Made by a program: the position numbers and the translations under genes. Below the pieces are notes generated by a model that made no database searches, was not told where the DNA came from, and saw nothing but the letters and a program-made list of their open reading frames with translations. A stretch of 19,810 bases of DNA. It comes from an uncultured Oscillospiraceae bacterium (lineage in GTDB: Bacteria; Bacillota; Clostridia; Oscillospirales; Oscillospiraceae). Position 1 is the first letter of the stretch, and each line of letters opens with the position of its first letter. Where the stretch lies: the NCBI GenBank assembly GCA_934659445.1, contig CAKUHV010000023.1, positions 1-19,810 on the forward strand, written 5' to 3'. Positions 13,423 through 19,810 of the stretch are shown in pieces.

Positions 13423-14835
13423 ATGGAACTGAACGAGAAGAAGCTGGAACAGCCCGGGATGGAGCATCCCGATTACGCCGGAGAGATCGCCGCGCTGGTG
13501 CGCAGCGGGCAGTCCCCCAAGGCCCTGAAGGAGGCCCTGCTGGGCTACCACGAAAACGACCTGGCCGCAGCCCTGGAGCTGCTGAGCGCCCCGGAGCGGG
13601 AGCGCGTCTACCAGTGCCTGGACGCGGGGGAGCTCTCCGACATCTTCAACTACGCCGAGCTGCCCGCCGTCTATTTGAACGAACTGAATCTGCGCAAGAA
13701 AGTGGACGTACTGTCCCACATGGACACGGACACGGCGGTGGACTATCTGAAACAAATGGACAAAGGGGAAAAGAACACCCTGATGGAGCTGCTGCTGCCG
13801 GAAGCCCGCACCCGCATCGCCCTGCTGTGGCCCTTCGACGAGGACGAGATCGGCAGCGTGATGACCACCAACTACATCGTCATCACCGCCGGCCTGACCG
13901 TGCGTCAGGCCATGGCCAGCCTGGTCAAGCAGGCGGCAGAGCACGACAACATCTCCACTATCTATGTGGTAGATGACCAACAGGTATTTTACGGGGCCAT
14001 CGACCTGAAGGATCTGATCATCGCCCGGGAGGGCACTCCGCTGGACGACCTGATCACCACCTCCTACCCCTATGTCTACGCTCAGGAGCTGATCGAGGAC
14101 TGCGTGGAGCGGGTGAAGGACTACTCCGAGGACTCCATCCCTGTACTGGACACGGACAACCGGCTTTTGGGCGTTATCACCGCTCAGGACTTTATGACCG
14201 TGGTGGACGACGAACTGAGCGAGGACTACGCCAAGCTGGCCGGTCTGTCCGACGAGGAGGACCTGGACGAACCCCTGATCTGCAGCGTGAAAAAGCGCCT
14301 GCCCTGGCTGCTGGCCCTGCTGGCGCTGGGGGTGGTGGTCTCCGGCGTGGTGGGCCTGTTCGAGGCGGTGGCCGCCCAGATCACCCTGGTGGTCTGTTTC
14401 CAGTCCCTGGTGCTGGACATGGCGGGCAACGTGGGCACCCAGTCCCTAGCTGTCACCATCCGTGTCCTGATGGACGAGCAGCTCAGCCGGGGGCAGAAAC
14501 TCCAGCTGGTGTGGAAGGAGGCCCGTGTGGGCTTCATCAACGGCCTGCTGCTGGGCACCGCCTCCTTCCTGGTCATCAGCGGCTATCTGTGCCTGCTGCG
14601 GGGCCAGCCCCCTGTCATGGGCTTTGGCGTCTCCCTGTGCATCGGCATTGCCCTGATCCTCTCCATGGTGCTGTCCAGCATTGCGGGCACGGTGATCCCC
14701 ATCTTCTTCAAGGCCATCCATGTGGACCCTGCCGTGGCCTCCGGCCCCCTGATCACCACGGTGAACGACCTGGTGGCCGTAGTGGCCTACTACGGCTCCG
14801 TGTGGCTGCTGTTGCTCCAGGTATTGAAGCTGTGA
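13423..14835 (+). CDS. mgtE: Magnesium transporter MgtE
   Basis: Mg2+-selective channel gated by intracellular Mg2+. 470 aa, the usual length. Domain order: N-terminal helical MgtE_N (about 15-130), two CBS domains (about 131-265; DEIGSVMTTNYIVI starts the first, EDSIPVLDTDNRLLGVIT the second), a plug helix, then five TM helices. Seen in the pore region: VLDMAGNVGTQSLAVTIR and SGPLITTVNDLVAV, where the Asp matches the pore Mg2+ site of the family. ATG 13423 is chosen because GGGAGG lies 7 nt upstream; the frame opens at a TTG 6 nt earlier. The long leader suggests control by Mg2+. Confidence 0.95.
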   Translation: MELNEKKLEQPGMEHPDYAGEIAALVRSGQSPKALKEALLGYHENDLAAALELLSAPERERVYQCLDAGELSDIFNYAELPAVYLNELNLRKKVDVLSHMDTDTAVDYLKQMDKGEKNTLMELLLPEARTRIALLWPFDEDEIGSVMTTNYIVITAGLTVRQAMASLVKQAAEHDNISTIYVVDDQQVFYGAIDLKDLIIAREGTPLDDLITTSYPYVYAQELIEDCVERVKDYSEDSIPVLDTDNRLLGVITAQDFMTVVDDELSEDYAKLAGLSDEEDLDEPLICSVKKRLPWLLALLALGVVVSGVVGLFEAVAAQITLVVCFQSLVLDMAGNVGTQSLAVTIRVLMDEQLSRGQKLQLVWKEARVGFINGLLLGTASFLVISGYLCLLRGQPPVMGFGVSLCIGIALILSMVLSSIAGTVIPIFFKAIHVDPAVASGPLITTVNDLVAVVAYYGSVWLLLLQVLKL

Positions 14836-14855
14836 TCAAAAAACGTGATATTGCA

Positions 14856-14892
14856 AAAGCTCCTGCCCGGGATCTTCCCGGGCAGGAGCTTT
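14856..14892. terminator. Bidirectional terminator between mgtE and the sulfatase operon
   Basis: Perfect 16-bp inverted repeat (14856-14871 with 14877-14892), 5-nt loop. The plus transcript continues TTTCATT and the minus transcript TTTTGC, so both U tracts are modest. It serves convergent units: mgtE on the left and the small membrane protein on the right. Confidence 0.85.
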
Positions 14893-14929
14893 CATTATAC
14901 ATCTGAGAGCAAACAGAATATCCTACGAT

Positions 14930-15109
14930 CTATTTGCCTTTTCTGTGCGTATGCAGGAGACCCGCCGCACTTATGAACAAGCAAACGGAAGCGATCAGAA
15001 ACCCATACTTGGGAAGGGGCGCTTGCTGAAAGAAAAACGCGAGCAAGAAACAAAACCCTGCTATAAAATTGAGCATTGACACCAGAAGATATCCCGTTTG
15101 TTTTTTCAT
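14930..15109 (-). CDS. Small two-TM membrane protein, unknown
   Basis: 59 aa from ATG 15109. Begins MKKQTGYLLV and shows two hydrophobic helices (about 7-26 and 33-50) separated by QQAPLPKYG, ending in a basic THRKGK, so both ends are probably cytoplasmic. GGAGGG lies 12 nt upstream, a little far; an in-frame GTG at 15136 has no ribosome site. It starts 36 bp after the sulfatase stop and lacks a promoter of its own, so it is likely the second gene of that operon. Base composition is visibly more AT-rich than its neighbours. I do not recognise a family. Confidence 0.6.
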   Translation of the reverse strand: MKKQTGYLLVSMLNFIAGFCFLLAFFFQQAPLPKYGFLIASVCLFISAAGLLHTHRKGK

Positions 15110-15144
15110 AACGATACTTCGCCCTCCATCAGACACCGATCACA

Positions 15145-17250
15145 TTACTTATTCCCAAATGCGTAGTGATAGAAGTTGTTCTCCACGATCATGGCGGTGC
15201 TGTCCAGCTTATAGCCCACCAACTTCTTCATGGCGGCCACATAGCTGTCCTGCTCCTCCTGGGTCATGGTGACCCCCGCCGCGGGGGTAAAGGTCTGGGT
15301 AAAGCGGTTATAGAAGCCCCGGTCCGACTTCCAGCAGCGGGAGGTGAACACCACCAGTCCCTCGCTGTCCGACAGGGCATCTGTGCCCGCCAGCATCCGG
15401 GCGTCGTACTCCAGCCCCAGCAGGTTGGACACGGTGGGCAGGATGTCCACCTGACAGGTCACCTTGTCCACGTTCACCGGCTCGGTCATGCTGGCCGACC
15501 AGATGATGAGGGAGCTCTTGTATACGTCGAAGTTGATGGCGGACTCCTTCAGGGCCTCCATATCCTCCGACTTGCCGAAGGTCTGGCCGGACAACTCCTC
15601 CAGGGTGTCGATGTCGAAGTAGGGCACATGGTCGGGGGCGGCCACGATCAGGGTCTTGTCCAGCTTGCCCGCCTCGTCCAGCTTCTGGATCAGGGTCTCA
15701 AGGGCCTTATCCACCTCCATGGCGGTGGCGATATATGCCTTGGTCTTTTCGCTGTAGGGCAGCGAGGACACTCTGTCCTTATACTGCCGGGCCACCCAGT
15801 TCCAGGAGTAGGGCGTGTGGCCGCTGATGGTAAGGTAGTAGACATGGAAGGGCTGGTCGCTGTTGATATAGTCGTCCACGCTGGCCTCGACCATATAGCT
15901 GTCCCGCTGGGGCCACAGCTTTTCCGTCCCTGCGGCGTTCATCTCGCACTTCAGTCCGTGCTGGTAGTACTTCCAGTCGTAGCCCAGATTGGTGTGGGAC
16001 ACTGCCCGGCCGTACATATCCCCGTTGTTGTGGTAGCCCAGAGTCTGATAGCCCAGACGTCCCAGCTGCTGGGCCAGAGAGAAGTAGCAGTCGGTGCCCA
16101 GCACGCCGGTGCGCTTCATGGTAATGGGGTTGCCGTTCTTGGGGTACAGGCCCAGCAGGTTCTGACACTCGCCGTTGGAGGTGCTGGTGTAGTGCAGGGC
16201 TGTGTAGAAGTTGTTGAACACAAAGCCCTCGCGGGTCAGCTTATACAGGGTGGGGGTCAGCTCCGGATCGATGACGTAGCCGGAGAACCCCTCCAGCGTG
16301 AAGAAGATCACGTTGTACCCCTCGAACATGCCGGTGTACTCGTTCTTCTTCGTGGGGGTCACGCTGTTGAAGTAGTTGCACAGCCACTGGATGTCCTTGT
16401 TGGTGGTGCCCTCCGCCAGGGCGTTCAGATCTACGTCCATCACGTTGGGGGAGGTGTCGATCACCGGGCCGGGTTCCTCAGAGGTGTCGCCGGAGCCGTC
16501 CCCGGAGCTGCCGCTGCCATCCCCCAGATCGCCGATGGTGCTGAAGTCGGAGTCCAGGTCGTTCTTCACCGGGACGATCATATGCTTCACGTCCAGACGG
16601 AACATGGTCAGCAGACCCAACTGCTCCACCTGGTCGTCGGCGTTTGTGTCCATCTTATAGAGCTTGCCGGGGGTCATATCCCCGCCCCAGGGCAGGTGCA
16701 CCATGCCCAGAGCCACCAGATGGAAGATCACCATGCCCGCCGCCAGCACGCCGGACAGCTTCCAGTCGTACCGCTCAAAGCCCAGCAGCCGCCGTCCGAA
16801 GACGGTCAGGAACAGGGCGGGCAGGAAGAACACCACGATGATGGGCGCGCTGCGCCCCACGGCGGAGGCGATCACATCGGCGTAGTCCGTCAGCTTGTTG
16901 TCTGCCGCTGTACCCAGCGTACTCAGCGGGTAATAGGACTGCAGGATCTTCTTGGCGATCATCTCCACCACAAAGACAAGGGAGATCAGCCAGCTCAGGA
17001 TCAGGGACAGCACCTGATTCACCATTTTGTGGAACGGGATGGTCAGCGCCGTGAGCAGCAGGCCCGCCGCCACGCCGAAGGTGGCCCAGATGGGCAGATA
17101 GGCCATGGACAGCTTCATATGCAGGTGGAGCACCAGCTCCAGATAAGGGAACAGCAGCGGGAAAAAGAGCAGCCGCGCCACCCTTCCTCCGGCGGTATGA
17201 CCGCCGGAACTGCCGCCGGAGCGGGACAGCCGCCTTCCGTTATAGCTCAT
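15145..17250 (-). CDS. LtaS-like membrane sulfatase (phosphoglycerol transferase family)
   Basis: Five-TM N-terminus plus extracellular alkaline-phosphatase/sulfatase domain, the layout of lipoteichoic acid synthase, which moves glycerol-phosphate from phosphatidylglycerol to a growing polymer. 701 aa. Seen: TM helices within 25-185, a Gly/Ser/Asp/Glu linker at about 241-262, FFTLEGFSGYVI with the metal-binding Glu320, YTSTSNGECQ where Thr357 aligns with the LtaS nucleophile, and AAPDHVPYF with the Asp-His metal ligands. GAGGAG lies 7 nt before ATG 17250. Real substrate is uncertain: LtaS, a primase-type enzyme or another alkanediol-phosphate transferase all fit. Confidence 0.87.
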   Translation of the reverse strand: MSYNGRRLSRSGGSSGGHTAGGRVARLLFFPLLFPYLELVLHLHMKLSMAYLPIWATFGVAAGLLLTALTIPFHKMVNQVLSLILSWLISLVFVVEMIAKKILQSYYPLSTLGTAADNKLTDYADVIASAVGRSAPIIVVFFLPALFLTVFGRRLLGFERYDWKLSGVLAAGMVIFHLVALGMVHLPWGGDMTPGKLYKMDTNADDQVEQLGLLTMFRLDVKHMIVPVKNDLDSDFSTIGDLGDGSGSSGDGSGDTSEEPGPVIDTSPNVMDVDLNALAEGTTNKDIQWLCNYFNSVTPTKKNEYTGMFEGYNVIFFTLEGFSGYVIDPELTPTLYKLTREGFVFNNFYTALHYTSTSNGECQNLLGLYPKNGNPITMKRTGVLGTDCYFSLAQQLGRLGYQTLGYHNNGDMYGRAVSHTNLGYDWKYYQHGLKCEMNAAGTEKLWPQRDSYMVEASVDDYINSDQPFHVYYLTISGHTPYSWNWVARQYKDRVSSLPYSEKTKAYIATAMEVDKALETLIQKLDEAGKLDKTLIVAAPDHVPYFDIDTLEELSGQTFGKSEDMEALKESAINFDVYKSSLIIWSASMTEPVNVDKVTCQVDILPTVSNLLGLEYDARMLAGTDALSDSEGLVVFTSRCWKSDRGFYNRFTQTFTPAAGVTMTQEEQDSYVAAMKKLVGYKLDSTAMIVENNFYHYAFGNK

Positions 17251-17299
17251 ATCAGGTCTCCTCTGTTTTTCTCTGCGTGTGCAGGATTATGTAAAGCTG

Positions 17300-17328
17300 A
17301 TGCTACCACATTTTCGATGGCGCAGCAA
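17300..17328 (-). promoter_or_regulatory. Promoter for the LtaS-like gene
   Basis: Minus-strand TTGCTG (17323-17328), 17-nt spacer, TAGCAT (17300-17305). Predicted start near 17293, about 45 nt before the ATG. Moderate match. Confidence 0.55.
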
Positions 17329-17396
17329 GAGCCAATGAAAATTTTAAGAAAATCTTATGGTTCGGCCAGCGCACCCTGTCATTGCGCGCCGTTTTC

Positions 17397-17431
17397 CCCA
17401 TTTGAAGCCCAGCGGAGCGGGTTCAAATGGG
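17397..17431. repeat. Palindrome upstream of the LtaS-like gene
   Basis: CCCATTTGAA-G-CCC pairs with GGGTTCAAATGGG (13 bp, one bulged G) around an 8-nt loop. It begins a noncoding stretch (17397-17506) that also has a CATCT/AGATG hairpin and shows no coding potential. It may be the end of a small noncoding repeat element. Confidence 0.55.
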
Positions 17432-17506
17432 AGAGGACGAGCAGCGAAATGAACGAGCTCTCATCTTTAGATGGAAGCGAGAGATATATAGCTTGCGAGG
17501 ACGAAC

Positions 17507-17606
17507 GCGGCCTGTTCGGCAGCCTGCCTCGCTGCGCCGTACAAACCGGAAAAGTTCATCCCCCCAGCATCGCAAACAGATCGATCTGGCTGGTCTCAGG
17601 CAGGCT
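17507..17606 (-). repeat. Direct repeat copy 1: duplicated polC 3' end
   Basis: 100 bp matching 17730-17829 with only 6 differences at a constant offset of 223 bp. On the minus strand it carries the last 16 codons of polC (SLPETSQIDLFAMLGG) with stop, plus 49 nt of downstream sequence. The peptide is unchanged: the single difference in the coding part (CCT/CCC) is synonymous. A stop lies just upstream in that frame, so this is a remnant and not a gene. A 9-bp inverted repeat AGCCTGCCT/AGGCAGGCT bounds it. Confidence 0.9.
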
Positions 17607-17643
17607 ATCCCACGCGGCTCACGCCGCGCGGGAGCCCTTTTTT
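17603..17643 (+). terminator. Terminator-like hairpin pointing along the plus strand
   Basis: GGCT-AT-CCCACGCGGC, TCAC loop, GCCGCGCGGG-AGCC, then C and six T. It is an intrinsic terminator shape on the plus strand, yet both flanking genes are on the minus strand. On the minus strand no U tract follows it. Confidence 0.6.
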
Positions 17644-17655
17644 CTTAAAATCCTC

Positions 17656-17735
17656 GGGCGAAGTGAATTCGCCCTGCGGAATTTCCGTCTGCGACGGAAA
17701 TTGACGCGCCAAAAGGCGCGGGCCGCCAAGCGGCC
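17656..17735. repeat. Array of four back-to-back hairpins
   Basis: Consecutive perfect palindromes: GGGCGAA/TTCGCCC (17656-17674), AATTTCCGTC/GACGGAAATT (17680-17702), CGCGCC/GGCGCG (17705-17720) and GGCCGC/GCGGCC (17721-17735), with loops of 3-5 nt. With the terminator-like hairpin at 17603-17643 they fill the interval between the two copies of the polC tail. Confidence 0.85.
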
Positions 17736-17829
17736 TGTTCGGCAGCCTGCTTAGTTGCGCCGTATAAACAGGAAAAGTTCATCCCCCCAGCATCGCAAAC
17801 AGATCGATCTGGCTGGTCTCGGGCAGGCT
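17730..17829 (-). repeat. Direct repeat copy 2: end of polC and its downstream flank
   Basis: The copy attached to polC itself; 94 of 100 positions match 17507-17606. Its coding half is the polC C-terminus. GGCAGCCTGC (17741-17750) and GCAGGCTGCC (17823-17832) form a perfect 10-bp inverted repeat spanning the gene's end. Confidence 0.9.
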
Positions 17830-19810
17830 GCCGAAGGCCCCGGCATCCTTCAGAAGCTGGATGTGGGTCTTGGACACCTTGGGGCAGGCAGCGGATACCT
17901 CCTCAATGGAGATGAACTGCCGCCCCCTGCTCTGCTCCGCCAGAGAGATGGCCGCCGTATCCCCCAGCCCGGCCACGGACTTGAAGGGCGGCCGCAAGGT
18001 CCCACGCTCCTCGTCCACCGTGAAGTTGATAGCCTCGGACCGATACAGATCGATGCGATCGAAGGTGAAGCCCCGGAGATAGAACTCGTAGCATACCTCC
18101 AGCGTGGTCAGCATGTCCTGCTCCACGGCGGTGGCCTCCTTGTCCTTGGCCACGATCTCCCGCATCTTCTTCTGGCACACCTCCATGCCCCGGCACATGA
18201 AGGCCTCGTCAAAGGCCTTGGCCCGGATGGAGAAGTAGGCCGCGTAGAAGGCCAAGGGCCGGTGCACCTTAAACCACGCGATGCGGAACGCCATCATCAC
18301 ATAGGCCACAGCGTGGGCCTTGGGGAACAGGTAGGCGATCTTCTTGCAGGAGCCGATGTACCAGTCGGGCACGCCGGCGGCCTTCATCTCCTCCTCCGCC
18401 CCCTCGGGCAGTCCCCTGCCCTTACGGACAGACTCCATAATCTTAAACGACCGCTTAGGGGGCATCCCCTTGGAGATCAAAAACAGCATGATGTCGTCCC
18501 GGCAGCCGATGGCCTGACCCACGGGGATCCCCTGCTCCAGCACCAGATCCCGGGCGTTGCCCAGCCACACGTCGGTGCCGTGGGAGAAGCCGGACAGCCG
18601 CACCAGAATATCGAACTGCTTGGGCTGGGTCTCCTCCAGCATGCCCCGGACAAAGGAGGTGCCGAACTCCGGAATGGCAGTGCCGCCGGTGGGGCCCAGG
18701 ATCTTGTCGTTCTCATACCCCAGTGCCTTGGAGGAGCTGAACAGGGACATGGTCTCCGGGTCGTCCAGTGGGATGTCCGTCCGGGCGTTCACCCCGGTGA
18801 GTACCTCCAGCATCCGGATCATGGTGGGGTCATCGTGGCCCAGCATATCCAGCTTCAGCAGGTTGGATTCCATGGAGTGGTACTCAAAATGCGTCGTAAC
18901 GATATCGCTGTTGGGGTCGTCCGCCGGGTGCTGCACCGGGCAGAAGTCGTAGATCTCCTTGTCCTGGGGGATGACCACCATGCCGCCGGGGTGCTGCCCC
19001 GTGGTGCGCTTGACGCCCGTACAGCCCAGAGCCAGACGGTTCTCCTCCGCCTTGGACACGGACAGCCCCCGCTCGTCCAGATAGTGCCGCACATAGCCGA
19101 AGGCGGTCTTCTCCGCCACGGCGCCGATGGTGCCCGCCCGGAACACGTGGGTCTCGCCAAACAGCTCGAAGGTGTAGCGGTGGGCGTTGGCCTGGTATTC
19201 TCCGGAGAAATTCAGGTCGATGTCGGGCACCTTGTCGCCGCCGAAGCCCAGAAAGGTCTCGAAGGGGATGTTGAAGCCGTCCTTCACATACTTGGTGCCG
19301 CACACCGGGCAGTAGGCATCGGGCATGTCCGCGCCGCAGCCGTAGGGGTGCTCCGGGTCCTGGGCGTAGTCGAAGTCGGTGTGCTTGCACTTGGGACAGC
19401 GGTAGTGGGCGGGCAGAGAGTTTACCTCTGTAATGCCCGACATAAAGGCCACCAGAGAGGATCCCACCGAACCACGGGAGCCCACCAGATAGCTGTGCTC
19501 CAACGAGTTCTGCACCAGCTTCTGGGCGGACATATAGATCACGTCATATTTGCAGCGGATGATGTCGTTCAGCTCGGTATTGATGCGATCCACCACGATC
19601 TGGGGCGGATTCTCCCCGTACAGGTCGCGGCACTTGCCCCACACCAGCCGCTTCAGCTCCCCGTCGGAGTCCTCCAGCTTGGGGGCAAACAGCCCGTTGG
19701 GCAGGGGCTCGATGGGGTCACAGCAGTCGGCGATGAAGTTAGTGTTCTTCACCACCACCTCATAGGCCTTCTCCTTCCCCAGATAGGAGAACTCCTCCAG
19801 CATCTCCTCC
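17779..19810 (-). CDS. polC: DNA polymerase III PolC-type, C-terminal part (cut by window end)
   Basis: Replicative polymerase alpha subunit of low-GC-lineage Gram-positives, with built-in exonuclease upstream of what is seen here. About 676 C-terminal residues are present; full PolC is around 1,400, so the N-terminal half with OB, PHP and exonuclease lies outside. Seen: GSRGSVGSSLVAF (palm start), a zinc-ribbon CPKC...CPVC, PDIDLNFSGEY with the catalytic Asp pair, HPGGMVVIP, the fingers region GLPEGAEEEM...YLFPKAHAVAYVMMAFRIAWFKVH, and the C-terminal helix-hairpin-helix region (VAGLGDTAAISLAEQ). The reading frame continues past the edge; the ATG at 19803 is internal. Its last codons are duplicated downstream at 17507-17606. 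Confidence 0.97.
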   Translation of the reverse strand, partial: EEMLEEFSYLGKEKAYEVVVKNTNFIADCCDPIEPLPNGLFAPKLEDSDGELKRLVWGKCRDLYGENPPQIVVDRINTELNDIIRCKYDVIYMSAQKLVQNSLEHSYLVGSRGSVGSSLVAFMSGITEVNSLPAHYRCPKCKHTDFDYAQDPEHPYGCGADMPDAYCPVCGTKYVKDGFNIPFETFLGFGGDKVPDIDLNFSGEYQANAHRYTFELFGETHVFRAGTIGAVAEKTAFGYVRHYLDERGLSVSKAEENRLALGCTGVKRTTGQHPGGMVVIPQDKEIYDFCPVQHPADDPNSDIVTTHFEYHSMESNLLKLDMLGHDDPTMIRMLEVLTGVNARTDIPLDDPETMSLFSSSKALGYENDKILGPTGGTAIPEFGTSFVRGMLEETQPKQFDILVRLSGFSHGTDVWLGNARDLVLEQGIPVGQAIGCRDDIMLFLISKGMPPKRSFKIMESVRKGRGLPEGAEEEMKAAGVPDWYIGSCKKIAYLFPKAHAVAYVMMAFRIAWFKVHRPLAFYAAYFSIRAKAFDEAFMCRGMEVCQKKMREIVAKDKEATAVEQDMLTTLEVCYEFYLRGFTFDRIDLYRSEAINFTVDEERGTLRPPFKSVAGLGDTAAISLAEQSRGRQFISIEEVSAACPKVSKTHIQLLKDAGAFGSLPETSQIDLFAMLGG

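Noticed and set aside
17507..17606. Second polC gene or pseudogene
   Set aside because: Only 16 codons are present, with a stop just upstream in frame; better described as a direct repeat.
17609..17735. CRISPR array
   Set aside because: The palindromes differ from one another, spacing is not regular and there is no repeated unit with spacers.
15166..17754. An 862-codon open frame on the plus strand
   Set aside because: It is opposite the LtaS-like gene, is rich in His/Gln/Gly typical of antisense frames in GC-rich DNA, and has no family motif or ribosome site.

Overview
The window reads as chromosomal DNA from a GC-rich, low-molecular-complexity-free member of the Clostridia (Bacillota), probably an Oscillospiraceae-type gut anaerobe. 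Evidence: a PolC-type replicative polymerase, a Zn-ribbon L28, a six-gene Rnf operon in the clostridial order C-D-G-E-A-B, Na+-pump decarboxylase subunits, sigma-A promoters with 17-nt spacers, strong GGAGG ribosome binding sites and an LtaS-like sulfatase. The genus is inference; no rRNA is present. Eighteen protein genes are supported, two of them cut by the window edges, plus one candidate leader-peptide ORF.

Layout. 1-718: start of ddl (minus, cut). 834-2681: tsaE-tsaB-upp operon (minus) ending in a perfect 16-bp terminator. 2816-4151: rodA-type SEDS glycosyltransferase (plus), sharing a bidirectional terminator with the Rnf operon. 4156-9349: rnfCDGEAB (minus) with a strong promoter and a 230-nt leader. 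9507-9855: solitary rpmB (plus). 9870-11460: a Na+-translocating decarboxylase beta subunit and a 38-aa gamma-like peptide (minus), behind a structured leader that looks like a yybP-ykoY-type riboswitch with its own terminator. 11511-13046: degV and an HD-domain gene (minus). 13087-14892: mgtE (plus) with a 300-nt leader holding a possible 27-aa leader peptide. 14930-17328: LtaS-like sulfatase and a small two-TM protein (minus). 17397-17829: noncoding block with palindromes and a 100-bp direct repeat of the polC 3' end. 17779-19810: C-terminal part of polC (minus, cut).

Biologically, the centre of the window is about ion gradients. Rnf couples ferredoxin:NAD+ oxidoreduction to Na+ (or H+) export, and the OadB/OadG pair belongs to biotin-dependent Na+-pumping decarboxylases. 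Both share the membrane with the MgtE Mg2+ channel. Ddl, RodA and the LtaS-like enzyme form a cell-envelope set; TsaE/TsaB, L28 and PolC are housekeeping information genes. The most interesting signals are in the noncoding DNA: the oadB leader, the mgtE leader and the duplicated polC tail with its array of hairpins. I did not find a defence island, CRISPR array, prophage or transposase.
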